Shown here: positions 41,131-48,764 of the stretch, piece after piece
Layout: each line of letters starts with the position of its first letter
How positions within the stretch are numbered: the first letter of the stretch is position 1
NCBI GenBank assembly: GCA_964594235.1
Contig: CAZQMF010000001.1
Location: 1-64,000, forward strand
From: CAYLHS01 sp964594235
GTDB taxonomy: Bacteria; Actinomycetota; Acidimicrobiia; Spongiisociales; UBA4744
Length of the DNA stretch: 64,000 bases
Direction: 5' to 3'
Translations under genes and position numbers: made by a program
Notes under the pieces: model-generated
Seen by the model: only the letters and a program-made list of their open reading frames with translations
Databases searched by the model: none
Told to the model about the DNA's origin: nothing

Positions 41131-42759
41131 TCAGGTTGGGAGCCTGGACTCCACCACTGCGGTGATCTCGGCGGCCACAGTGCGACAGATCTCGATGGCG
41201 GCGACGCGTCGCTGCTCCAGGTCGTCGTAGCCGTCCAGCGAGGACAAGTTGACGCGCACGTTCAGTGAGGCTCCTTCGGCCGCTGCGAGAGCGCACAGAC
41301 CGGCAACGCCGGCGTCCGTGACGGCGCTTGCGTTCCCTGCGGAAGCCACGTGATGAGCGAGGCGGAGGGTCTCGGCACAGGACTCGAGCACCTCCAGCGG
41401 CACAATCGTTGCGCCGATTGTCGCATCGGTGATTGCTGTGGGCCGATTGGGATCGGCACGAGGAGTACGGAACGCCGTCATCAGCGCATCGAACGACTCG
41501 GTATCACGATCGACTGCCTGAAGGAACCAATCCTTCAACTCCTGTGCCCTGCTTCCGGTGGCCTCCATCTCGGGAGCACGATTCTTGCCGAAGGTGAGAG
41601 CTGCGATCATGGACGACAAGGACGCCGAAAGGGCGGCTACGAGTGCAGCCGCGCTTCCCCCGCCGGGGGTGGGGGTGCCCGACGAGAGCGAGTCGGCGAA
41701 GTCGAGAACCGGCATCGCGACGAGTCCCGATGGGGATCCTCGATAGCGATACTCGATCACCTTCTGGGCAGGATCGAACGGGGTGACATCACTCAGCCCC
41801 AGGCTCATTGCAGCGATGTGCATGCGTTCTGCCTCGGGAATGCCGGTAGTTGCGCCGCGGGCCCGTAGATAGTGGTCTGCCGCTTCGAGCATCGAGTCCC
41901 TCGGCACCAACCCGACGATCTCACTTCCGGTGACTCGAAGGCCGAGACGTTCCGCCTCTTCGCGGGCGGCGTCGAAGACGGCATGCAGCGGTGTCACCGA
42001 GGGGTCGGTGAGGTTGAACGAGACCTGGGCGCGGCCGTACTCCTCGATGTACCAGCCGACGCCACGAAGCTCGGTGAACTTCCCCGGAACCCGAACGGCG
42101 ACGCCCGTCGCGTCTCTCACCGTCCTGCCTTCCTCGTCCTTCTTGACCCCGCCGCTCTCCCGAAGCGCCGCGGCGATCTTGTTGGCGGCAGAACGATCCC
42201 GAGTGTTGAGGTTCACGTTGTAGGCGATGAGGAAGCTGCGTGCGCCGATGGCGGTTGCGCCTGACCGAACGTTGAAGCCTCCGGGGCCGAAGTCGGGTGC
42301 ATCATGTCTGTCTGCGAGACCCTCGTACTCGCCGCGCCTGACATCTGCCAGAGAGCGGCGCTCTGGGGAGGATGCCGCCTCGCCGTACAGATAGACGGGG
42401 ATGGCCAACTCGTCACCGACCCTCGCCGAAACCCTGTGTGCAAGGTCGATGCAGTCCTGCATCGTCGCGCTCTCGAGCGGCACAAACGGGCAAACGTCAG
42501 TCGCGCCCATCCTGGGATGCTCCCCGTGGTGAAGCCGCATGTCGATCAAGCCCGCAGCCCGCTCGATAGCCAGGAACGCTGCCTCCTCGACGGCAGGGAT
42601 CTCACCGACGAATGTGACGACAGTGCGGTTCGTGGTGGACCCTGGATCGACATCCAGCAGTGTGACACCGTCCACCTCGGAGATCGCGGCCGAGATCGCC
42701 TCGATCACGGCAAGGTCGCGGCCCTCACTGAAGTTGGGTACGCACTCGACGAGCTTCAT
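41131..42759 (-). CDS. ftcD: Bifunctional glutamate formiminotransferase / formiminotetrahydrofolate cyclodeaminase
   Basis: 542 residues from ATG 42759 (CAGGAGG 5 bases upstream; the frame continues upstream without homology). Residues 1-~300: formiminotransferase, MKLVECVPNFSEGRDLAVIEAI, LHHGEHPRMGATDVCPFVPL, and ARSFLIAYNVNLNTRD. Residues ~335-542: cyclodeaminase FTCD_C helical domain, with ADSLSSGTPTPGGGSAAALVAALSASL. It moves the formimino group of formiminoglutamate (histidine breakdown) to tetrahydrofolate and deaminates it to methenyl-THF. The fused form is the vertebrate-like arrangement, also seen in some bacteria. No hut gene is nearby. Confidence 0.92.
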   Translation of the reverse strand: MKLVECVPNFSEGRDLAVIEAISAAISEVDGVTLLDVDPGSTTNRTVVTFVGEIPAVEEAAFLAIERAAGLIDMRLHHGEHPRMGATDVCPFVPLESATMQDCIDLAHRVSARVGDELAIPVYLYGEAASSPERRSLADVRRGEYEGLADRHDAPDFGPGGFNVRSGATAIGARSFLIAYNVNLNTRDRSAANKIAAALRESGGVKKDEEGRTVRDATGVAVRVPGKFTELRGVGWYIEEYGRAQVSFNLTDPSVTPLHAVFDAAREEAERLGLRVTGSEIVGLVPRDSMLEAADHYLRARGATTGIPEAERMHIAAMSLGLSDVTPFDPAQKVIEYRYRGSPSGLVAMPVLDFADSLSSGTPTPGGGSAAALVAALSASLSSMIAALTFGKNRAPEMEATGSRAQELKDWFLQAVDRDTESFDALMTAFRTPRADPNRPTAITDATIGATIVPLEVLESCAETLRLAHHVASAGNASAVTDAGVAGLCALAAAEGASLNVRVNLSSLDGYDDLEQRRVAAIEICRTVAAEITAVVESRLPT

Positions 42760-42980
42760 CACACCTCCTGGTCGAGGAGTGTCTCGAACGGCTCGCGTCC
42801 CAGATAGTTGGAGACCATCGACTCCTCCCACTCCACATATCGTTCTTCGCACACAACCGAGCAGAACTCCGATCCCCTGCGTCTGGGGGCACCGTCCCAC
42901 AGGCATGTCTGATGCAGACGGCGCAACCACGCGGGATCGTGGAGCGGATACCGGCCCAAGGGCTCGAACGCGGCTTCCAT
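42759..42980 (-). CDS. Small cysteine-containing protein coupled to ftcD
   Basis: 73 residues, ATG 42980 with GAGGAG 3 bases upstream. The stop and the ftcD start share a base (TGATG at 42757-42761), so the two are translationally coupled. A possible zinc-finger-like core is CLWDGAPRRRGSEFCSVVC (Cys-x11-13-Cys-x3-Cys) followed by an acidic, aromatic helix EERYVEWEESMV. No family recognised; the coupling suggests a role with FtcD or simply a shared transcript. Confidence 0.6.
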   Translation of the reverse strand: MEAAFEPLGRYPLHDPAWLRRLHQTCLWDGAPRRRGSEFCSVVCEERYVEWEESMVSNYLGREPFETLLDQEV

Positions 42981-43091
42981 CTTCTCCTCACTGCTCGCCT
43001 CAAGGGTAGAGGGGTCGATGGGTGTTGCGGAAGGTGAAGGACTTCAGAGTCGGGGGAATGAGGCCGATGTCACAGATCAGTGGAACATGGG

Positions 43092-43259
43092 ATGACATTC
43101 AAGTGCACGCAGTGTCGCGCCGCACCTGCGGTGGTGAAAAAGGGGCGCAAGACGTTCCTCTGCGCCCGTTGTGCGACAGACCTCATGTGGCACGACATCG
43201 TTGGCGGGGTTTCGGACGCGTTCGTCGAGGATGAGACACCGGAGGTCGGGTCCGTATAA
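43092..43259 (+). CDS. 55-aa zinc-ribbon protein
   Basis: 55 residues, begins MTFKCTQCRAAPAVVKKG, continues with FLCARCATDLMW and ends in an acidic tail. The two CxxC knuckles spaced ~16 residues apart form a minimal zinc ribbon. It lies between divergent and co-directional genes, 9 bp upstream of the small membrane protein at 43269. No strong Shine-Dalgarno is visible (GGAACATGGG). Function unknown; the paired CxxC motifs make chance unlikely. Confidence 0.55.
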   Translation: MTFKCTQCRAAPAVVKKGRKTFLCARCATDLMWHDIVGGVSDAFVEDETPEVGSV

Positions 43260-43268
43260 CCTTCAAGC

Positions 43269-43592
43269 GTGTATCGACGAACCGGCACCGTCATCCTGCT
43301 CTTCGGAGTCCTTCTCACCCTGCTGTTGCTCTGGTTGCCGGTTCGCTACTTCACCGGGTACTCGATCGGAAAGGACCAGGTCAGCAAGATCTACGTGCCA
43401 TGTGGATCGACGATCGGGATTCTGACCGACCGGTTCGACCCTGCCGTCGAGAGGCCGGGAGAGCGGAGCGAATGCACCAAACGGGCTCGGGGCCGCGTCG
43501 TCTACCTCGTGGTGTTCGTGGGGCCGCTCCTGGTTATTGGAGGGTACGGATTCATTCGCGGGCCGTATCCAAACCTGCCTCTGCGCGACTAG
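43269..43592 (+). CDS. Small two-helix membrane protein
   Basis: 107 residues from GTG 43269. N-terminal helix TVILLFGVLLTLLLLWLPV and C-terminal helix VVYLVVFVGPLLVIGGYGFI enclose a ~45-residue polar loop with two cysteines (PCGST and SECTK), which could form a disulfide outside. No family recognised. Probably co-transcribed with the zinc-ribbon gene just upstream. Confidence 0.5.
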   Translation: MYRRTGTVILLFGVLLTLLLLWLPVRYFTGYSIGKDQVSKIYVPCGSTIGILTDRFDPAVERPGERSECTKRARGRVVYLVVFVGPLLVIGGYGFIRGPYPNLPLRD

Positions 43593-43613
43593 GTCGCCAA
43601 ACGAGACGTGACG

Positions 43614-43641
43614 GTAGCCACCAGCCTCCAGCCGCCAGTGT
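43614..43641. repeat. Degenerate 7-bp tandem repeat (CCAGCCN type)
   Basis: GTAGCCA-CCAGCCT-CCAGCCG-CCAGTGT, four 7-bp units in the spacer between convergent genes (43593-43687). No terminator or gene was seen there. Confidence 0.55.
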
Positions 43642-43687
43642 CCACCACGCGGCCCGAACTAGTGCGAGACACCGACTGCGCTCCGCT

Positions 43688-44590
43688 CTAGGCCTCGGCT
43701 CTGGAGGCGAGGAAGGCTCCGCCCAGCACCATGGCTGTGCCGGCGATGGACAGACTCGCAACATGCTCGCCGTGCAGGAGAACGCCGAGAAGAATCGCGA
43801 CGATGGGCAGGAAGTAGATGGCTATCGAGGCTCTTGTCGCGCCTACCCGTCCTGCGAGCACGGACATCGCGAGCTGTGCAACGCCGGTGCCGAACACGCC
43901 GAGTGCTGCGACCGCAGCGAACGAGCCCCATCCGAATGTGATCCCCGAGAGCTGAGTGAGGCCGATCGGAGCGACGATCACGATGGCGGCCAGTTGGGCC
44001 CTGAACACGACAGGGAAGGCGCCGTACCGCTGCTGGAGTGGCACCGCCAGGTTGACGGCAAGCCCGTAGGAGATCGTCGCGGCCAGCACGATCAGTGTGC
44101 CGTGCACGACCGAGGCATCGCCTTCGACCGAGGGGAGGCTGATTGCCACGATGCCCGTGAGACCGAGTAGCAGCCCCACCATCTGGGGCCGGCCCGGTGT
44201 CCTTCGAAGCAAGAAAGCTGCAATGACCGCCGAGAAGATCGGCATGGAACCGTTCAACATCCCAGCCAGCGAAGAGGAGATCCACTGCTCGGCGATCGGA
44301 AACATCAACATGGGGAATGCCATCCACACCAGACCCAGGAGTGCAACTCGAGGTAAGTCGGCTCGGTCGACGCGGCGCCGTGACGCGGGAACGAGTGCGA
44401 GGGTTGCAGCGCCGATCAGGAGACGCAACGAGGTGACCACCGGGGGCGGGAACGCCTCCAGACCGAGGGCGATCAGCAGGAACGATGATCCCCAAATGAG
44501 TGAGATGCCGGCCAGGAGGCCCCAGTCGGTGAGGGAGTAGGCGGCAAGCCTCGTGCCGGGAGCGGTAGTGAGAAAGGTCGGTCGCCGCAT
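43688..44590 (-). CDS. DMT-superfamily (EamA) transporter
   Basis: 300 residues, ten hydrophobic segments in two similar halves, as in EamA/RhaT proteins. LLAGISLIWGSSFLLIALGLEAFPPPVVTSLRLLIG is the N-terminal EamA signature; the second half begins near HGTLIVLAATISYGLAVNLA. Exporters of amino acids or metabolites belong here, substrate unknown. It follows an MFS gene by 24 bp on the same strand, so the two may form a transport operon. Confidence 0.82.
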   Translation of the reverse strand: MRRPTFLTTAPGTRLAAYSLTDWGLLAGISLIWGSSFLLIALGLEAFPPPVVTSLRLLIGAATLALVPASRRRVDRADLPRVALLGLVWMAFPMLMFPIAEQWISSSLAGMLNGSMPIFSAVIAAFLLRRTPGRPQMVGLLLGLTGIVAISLPSVEGDASVVHGTLIVLAATISYGLAVNLAVPLQQRYGAFPVVFRAQLAAIVIVAPIGLTQLSGITFGWGSFAAVAALGVFGTGVAQLAMSVLAGRVGATRASIAIYFLPIVAILLGVLLHGEHVASLSIAGTAMVLGGAFLASRAEA

Positions 44591-44614
44591 CGACGGGAGA
44601 GTAGCTGTCGAGGG

Positions 44615-45844
44615 TCAGTACTCGGGGGTGTTCTGCGCCCCCCACACGACCGTGAACGTGAGGTAGACGGCAAACAGCACGATCAGGATCGGACCGATCC
44701 GAACGATCTTCAGCAGACCGATCCGGTCGGCGAGCGCCGTGCCGAACAGCGCTCCGAACGGCACCGTACTCCACGCCAGGCTTCGGGCCGCAGCGCTGAC
44801 TCGGCCGAGGAGGTGCGGCGGTGTATAGAGCTGGCGCATGGTCAGAAGACTCACGTTGGTCCACACGAGGCCGGTGAAAGCGACCGCGAGCACGCTGGTC
44901 ACGATGAGGAGTCTCGTCGACCACGTGAGACCGAAGATGCCGATGCCGAGCACGGCGAACCCCAGCACGTAGCTGCGTCCGAGACCGACGAAGTCGATGA
45001 GTTTCGACGCGCTGATGGCGCCAATGATCCCGCCGGCACCCATTCCGACGAAGAAGACCCCGAGTTTGGCCGGGTCGTTGGTGCCCAGTATCTGGGCCCC
45101 GATGAGAACGAGGGTGGCTTCGATGAAGCCGCCCGTGATGAAGTTGGCGAGTCCGCCTCCAAGCGTCGTGAGGCGAATCCGGGGTTCGTGCCACACGTGC
45201 TGCCAGCCCTCTTTGAGCGCCTGCAGGAAGTGACCTTTCGTCTCGAGCTTTCGTGGCGGAACCCGAGCCAGCAGTGTGAAGGATGCCGTCGACACGAGGA
45301 ACGTCAGGCCGTTGAACGCGAATGCCGATGGGAACCCGGCCTGCTTGATGATGAATCCGCCGATCAGCGGCCCAATGAGAAACGCCGCCTGCTGGGAGAG
45401 CGACAGTCGACTGTTCGCCCGGGCCAGGGATGTGCCCGCAGCGAGGGAAGGGATGAACGCTTGCAGCGATGCGTTGAACGACGCGGCGAGGCTCCCCGAG
45501 ATGAAGGCAAGTGCGAACAGGCCCAGCGGCGTGATCTCTGAGGTGCGCGAGATGATTGCAAGCACGATGAACGCCGCGGCCCGGAGGAATTCGTTGAGAA
45601 CGAGCAGCGGTCGCAGTCGGTACCGGTCGAGGAGCGTGCCACCGAGGAATCCGAAGATGAGGGTCGGAATGTTTTCCGCAGCAGACAGAAGCCCGAAGTC
45701 GAATGCGCGTACGGTCATGGACGTGAGGAAGTAGGGAACGGTGAAGTAGGCGACGTAGTCGCCCAGGAGGGAGATCGACTGTCCGACCCATACGACAGAA
45801 AAGTTGCGGAGGGGGCGCGCGCGTCGATGGGTGCCGTGGCTCAC
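44615..45844 (-). CDS. MFS transporter
   Basis: 409 residues, about twelve membrane helices. The N-terminus RPLRNFSVVWVGQSISLLGDYVAYFTVPYFLTSM and GGTLLDRYRLRPLLVLNEFLRAAAFIVL fit the MFS_3 efflux subgroup seen also at 36861-38120, but the two proteins are not close copies. No adjacent regulator. Substrate unknown. Confidence 0.82.
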   Translation of the reverse strand: MSHGTHRRARPLRNFSVVWVGQSISLLGDYVAYFTVPYFLTSMTVRAFDFGLLSAAENIPTLIFGFLGGTLLDRYRLRPLLVLNEFLRAAAFIVLAIISRTSEITPLGLFALAFISGSLAASFNASLQAFIPSLAAGTSLARANSRLSLSQQAAFLIGPLIGGFIIKQAGFPSAFAFNGLTFLVSTASFTLLARVPPRKLETKGHFLQALKEGWQHVWHEPRIRLTTLGGGLANFITGGFIEATLVLIGAQILGTNDPAKLGVFFVGMGAGGIIGAISASKLIDFVGLGRSYVLGFAVLGIGIFGLTWSTRLLIVTSVLAVAFTGLVWTNVSLLTMRQLYTPPHLLGRVSAAARSLAWSTVPFGALFGTALADRIGLLKIVRIGPILIVLFAVYLTFTVVWGAQNTPEY

Positions 45845-45941
45845 GGCCGGTAGCCTAGCCGTGTACTGGCAAGGATTTCATAAGGCCTCATCGAGTCAAA
45901 TTCGCAGATGTGTTCTGCGCTCGGGTAGCCTCCACAGTGTC

Positions 45942-46235
45942 ATGGGTGATCTACGCGAGTTGCCGGAGCAGGTCAGTGAGCTGATCGATCTCTCCAAGGA
46001 GTACCTGCGTCAGGAGACCATCGAGCCGGCAAAGAAGCTTGGGCGCGTATTCGGCATGGGGTTCGCGGCATCGCTCCTGTTCTCGATCGGTGCGTTGCTC
46101 CTGTCGGTTGCCGGCATGCGGATTCTGGTTCGAGTACTCCCGGAAGGGGATCTGTGGAGCGCGCTGGGCGTGTTCATCTCATTTGTCGTGCTTGCCGGCG
46201 TGGCCGGCCTGATCATGTGGAGGGCGAGTCGCTGA
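45942..46235 (+). CDS. Putative holin-superfamily/phage-holin-like membrane protein
   Basis: 97 residues from ATG 45942. An amphipathic start (LPEQVSELIDLSKEYLRQETIEPAKKLG) is followed by two membrane helices (FAASLLFSIGALLLSVAGM and LGVFISFVVLAGVAGLIM), the layout of Actinobacterial Holin-X/DUF1469 proteins. Despite the family name these are chromosomal membrane proteins; no phage genes are near. Stop and next start share one base (TGATG). Confidence 0.6.
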   Translation: MGDLRELPEQVSELIDLSKEYLRQETIEPAKKLGRVFGMGFAASLLFSIGALLLSVAGMRILVRVLPEGDLWSALGVFISFVVLAGVAGLIMWRASR

Positions 46236-46426
46236 TGGTGGAACGAGCCGACATCGAAGCCAAAGCACGTGAGATCGAACAGTCGCTCATGGAAACGAAG
46301 GAGAGCGTCCAGGACAAGAGCGTGCTGATCGCACTCGCCGTGATAGCGATCGTCGGTATCGCATTCTTGATCGGAAGGCGTCGCGGCAAACAGGCCAGGG
46401 CAGTTGTGAAGGTCTACCGGTCCTGA
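46235..46426 (+). CDS. Small membrane protein, DUF3618-like
   Basis: 63 residues: a charged amphipathic helix (VERADIEAKAREIEQSLMETKESVQDK) then one membrane helix (VLIALAVIAIVGIAFLIG) and a basic tail RRRGKQAR. The layout is like DUF3618 proteins that accompany holin-X-like genes in actinobacteria. Coupled to the upstream gene. Function unknown. Confidence 0.55.
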   Translation: MVERADIEAKAREIEQSLMETKESVQDKSVLIALAVIAIVGIAFLIGRRRGKQARAVVKVYRS

Positions 46427-46608
46427 CCTTCGAACCCGATGCGGATCGTATCACCGGGCTTCAGGCGCCGCTGATAGACGGCCCGAGAGGGTCGGGGTTT
46501 GCGGAGGAACCCGAACGCCAGTAGGGCCGCACCGACCAGCATGAGCTTCGCGTCACCTGTCCGCAGGCCCCGAAACAGACTCTTCACTCCGGATCCGCCG
46601 AGCTGCAT
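46414..46608 (-). CDS. Small membrane-associated protein
   Basis: 64 residues from ATG 46608. One hydrophobic segment (KLMLVGAALLAFGFL) and a very basic C-terminal half (RKPRPSRAVYQRRLKPGDTIRIGFEG). Its 3' end overlaps the convergent gene by 13 bp. Coding status is supported by composition and by similarity in style to partners of the two upstream genes, not by a recognised family. Confidence 0.45.
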   Translation of the reverse strand: MQLGGSGVKSLFRGLRTGDAKLMLVGAALLAFGFLRKPRPSRAVYQRRLKPGDTIRIGFEGQDR

Positions 46609-46644
46609 GTGACCAGGGTAGCCGTGGGTCGAGCTTCGCTCGAC

Positions 46645-46673
46645 GTTGTGGGTTCTCGAGTTGTGAGTTCTGA
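46645..46673. repeat. Degenerate 7-bp tandem repeat (GTTNTGA type)
   Basis: GTTGTGG-GTTCTCGA-GTTGTGA-GTTCTGA, four units of 7-8 bp. It follows a GTCGAGC-TTC-GCTCGAC hairpin in the same spacer (46609-46780). Confidence 0.65.
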
Positions 46674-46780
46674 GCCACTCGCCCAGAGGTCTCTCGATGT
46701 CGAATCCCGCGTTCCAACCGACACCCCGAATACCCGGAACGCAGAACTGGCGGCCGAAGCCCGGCCCTAAAGTACCTGCC

Positions 46781-46882
46781 ATGCGCAACGAAACGATGAA
46801 GAAGGTCATCATCTGGGTCATCGTGCTCGGAATGGTGCTGTCTCTCGCCCTCGGCGTCGTAGCCCTGGTCTTCTCGTCATGA
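46781..46882 (+). CDS. 33-aa membrane peptide upstream of ttuB
   Basis: 33 residues: MRNETMKK followed by a single membrane helix (VIIWVIVLGMVLSLALGVVALVF). The stop overlaps the ttuB start (ATGA at 46879-46882), the same coupling used throughout this operon, which is the main evidence that it is translated. No family recognised. Confidence 0.5.
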   Translation: MRNETMKKVIIWVIVLGMVLSLALGVVALVFSS

Positions 46883-47073
46883 ACGTCATTCTTCGGCATC
46901 CCAGGCGAGAGGTGACGATCGATGCCCCCATCAGTGTCGCCCGGATGCTGAAGGCACTGGATGTCGTCCCGGAAACGGTGCTGGTCATTCGAGGATCAGA
47001 CCTTCTGACCCGAGACGCAATGCTCGAACCCGACGATACGGTCGAGGTGCGTCCCGTGATCTCGGGGGGCTGA
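46879..47073 (+). CDS. ttuB: ThiS/MoaD-fold sulfur-carrier protein, TtuB-like
   Basis: 64 residues ending in Gly-Gly, the terminus that is adenylated and thiocarboxylated in ubiquitin-like sulfur carriers. ISVARMLKALDVVPETVLVIRG and LEPDDTVEVRPVISGG are typical of the beta-grasp ThiS/MoaD family. Directly followed by a TtuA homologue (one-base overlap), so it is probably the sulfur donor for tRNA thiolation; in Thermus TtuB also conjugates to proteins. The activating E1-like enzyme (TtuC/ThiF/MoeB) is not in the window. Confidence 0.8.
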   Translation: MNVILRHPRREVTIDAPISVARMLKALDVVPETVLVIRGSDLLTRDAMLEPDDTVEVRPVISGG

Positions 47074-47960
47074 TGCGCTGCCGGGTTTGCAGGGAGAGGG
47101 CAGCGGTCGAGGTGCGACGTCACAACGCCGCGTTCTGCCGGGTCCACTTCATCGATCATGTGGTGCGACAGGTGGAGCGCACCATCCACGACTTCGACAT
47201 GTTTGATCGCTCAGATCGCCTGGTCATCGGCGTGTCGGGTGGGAAGGACAGCCTGGCGCTTTGGGATGTCCTGCACCGGCTCGGCTATCGCTGTGAGGGC
47301 ATCTACCTCGAGCTGGGCATCGATGGCTACTCGACCGAGAGCCGCGAGTACATCGAGCGCTTTGCGAAGGAGCGAGACCTGATCCTCCGGGTCGTCGACC
47401 TCCATGACGAGTACGGCTTCACGATTCCGCAGGCGGCTGAATCGACGCGACGGAATCCGTGCTCTGCGTGTGGCTTGTCCAAGCGCTACATCCTCAACGA
47501 GGAGGCCCTGAAGGGCGGCTATGACACCCTCGTGATGGGCCACAACCTGGACGACGAGGCGGCGACCTTGTTCTCCAACGTGCTCAACTGGAACATCGAG
47601 TACCTCGCCAGACAAGGGGCGGCTCTTCCAGGCTCCGATGGTCTGATCAAGAAGGTGAAACCCCTCGTCCGCGTGGCTGAGCGGGAAACGGCAGCATATG
47701 CCGTCCTTTCAGGCATCGACTACGAAGTCGACGAGTGCCCGCTGGTTGGCGGCAACACCGTCAACCGGATGAAAGAGTGGATGGCGCTACTCGAACACCG
47801 ATCCCCGGGCGTCACCCGGCGCTTTCTTGGTGGCTTCTACAACGTCGACAGCTTCCACGCTCCGGCAGCGGTCCTGCGATCGTGCGAGTCGTGCGGGCGA
47901 CCCACCACGGGTACGACCTGCGCCTTCTGCAGACTGCAAGAGCGAGCGACTCGACAATGA
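47073..47960 (+). CDS. ttuA: TtuA-family tRNA 2-thiolation enzyme
   Basis: 295 residues. N-terminal zinc finger CRVC...CRVH (Cys3, Cys6, Cys22, His25), PP-loop VIGVSGGKDS (residues 51-60) for ATP, and a C-terminal zinc ribbon CESC...CAFC. Cysteines 130, 133 and 222 correspond in number and spacing to the three [4Fe-4S] ligands of Thermus thermophilus TtuA (GHNLDDEAATLF lies between). TtuA replaces O2 of T54 in tRNA with sulfur, making s2T (2-thioribothymidine). The gene lies between its sulfur carrier and trmI with ATGA overlap to the latter. Function is confident at family level; the exact tRNA position is inferred. Confidence 0.85.
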   Translation: MRCRVCRERAAVEVRRHNAAFCRVHFIDHVVRQVERTIHDFDMFDRSDRLVIGVSGGKDSLALWDVLHRLGYRCEGIYLELGIDGYSTESREYIERFAKERDLILRVVDLHDEYGFTIPQAAESTRRNPCSACGLSKRYILNEEALKGGYDTLVMGHNLDDEAATLFSNVLNWNIEYLARQGAALPGSDGLIKKVKPLVRVAERETAAYAVLSGIDYEVDECPLVGGNTVNRMKEWMALLEHRSPGVTRRFLGGFYNVDSFHAPAAVLRSCESCGRPTTGTTCAFCRLQERATRQ

Positions 47961-48727
47961 CCTTCACTTCGGGTGATCACTGTCTTCTGGTGGACCTCCG
48001 GGGACGCAGGTATCTGGTCACGCTCAGAGACGGGGGTGAGTTCCATTCCCATCTCGGCGCCTTGTCACACGACGCGTTGATCGGCGCGCAGGAGGGAACT
48101 CTGGTTGCCACCACCAGCGGCAGCCGCCTGCTGGCGATTCGTCCCCGCTACGTCGACTATGTCCTCAAGATGCGACGCGGAGCTCAGGTCGTATATCCGA
48201 AGGATGTCGGGCCCATCCTCGTCTACGGGGATATCGGCCCGGGTGAAACGGTGCTCGAAGCCGGCACCGGATCAGGAGCTCTCACGATCGCCCTCGTCAG
48301 GGCCGTGGGCACCGAGGGGAAGGTGATCAGTATCGAAGGACGCGAGGACCACGCCGCGCATGCTCGCAAGATCATCGAGGCGTTCTTCGGGGCGATCCCG
48401 ACCAACCTGGACCTGCGCATCGGCACAATCGAAGACCTCGGGGCGTCCGTGTCTCCGACTCGAATCGTGCTCGACCTCCCCGAACCCTGGCATGTGGCCG
48501 AGGCCGGTGGCGGTCTGCAGCCCGGTGGTGTGTTCGTCGCCTACCTACCGACCGTGCCGCAAGTGCAGACGTTGGTTGAGACGATGCGAGCAACAAGGGC
48601 CTACCAGATGATCGAGACGTTCGAGACCCTGCATCGGTCGTGGAATGTCGAAGGCAGGTCGGTTCGTCCGGATCACCGTATGGTCGGCCACACGGGGTTC
48701 ATCGTCGTCGGTCGTCGGACACAGTGA
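47957..48727 (+). CDS. trmI: tRNA (adenine(58)-N1)-methyltransferase
   Basis: 256 residues from ATG 47957. TrmI/GCD14 features: an N-terminal beta-rich region with YVDYVLKMRRGAQVVYPKDVGPIL, SAM motif I VLEAGTGSGALTIALVRAVG, IEGREDHAAHARKI, and the catalytic motif IVLDLPEPW. It methylates A58 of the T-loop, next to position 54 modified by TtuA; in Thermus m1A58 promotes s2T54 formation. In actinobacteria this gene customarily precedes the proteasome ATPase gene, as here. Confidence 0.92.
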   Translation: MTFTSGDHCLLVDLRGRRYLVTLRDGGEFHSHLGALSHDALIGAQEGTLVATTSGSRLLAIRPRYVDYVLKMRRGAQVVYPKDVGPILVYGDIGPGETVLEAGTGSGALTIALVRAVGTEGKVISIEGREDHAAHARKIIEAFFGAIPTNLDLRIGTIEDLGASVSPTRIVLDLPEPWHVAEAGGGLQPGGVFVAYLPTVPQVQTLVETMRATRAYQMIETFETLHRSWNVEGRSVRPDHRMVGHTGFIVVGRRTQ

Positions 48728-48750
48728 GAGAGATCCGGTCGGGTCCCCCT

Positions 48751-48764
48751 CGATCGAACGATCG
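48751..48764. terminator. Small inverted repeat between convergent trmI and ferredoxin genes
   Basis: CGATCG-AA-CGATCG sits in the 37-bp spacer. Stems of 6 bp with a 2-base loop are weak; a terminator role is only possible. Confidence 0.3.

Noticed and set aside
43659..45791. 710-codon minus-strand open frame
   Set aside because: Runs out of frame through the EamA and MFS genes on the same strand; His/Arg-rich, no motif.
45942..46235. Prophage remnant because of holin-like protein
   Set aside because: No endolysin, capsid, integrase or att repeat nearby; holin-X-like proteins are common chromosomal membrane proteins in actinobacteria.
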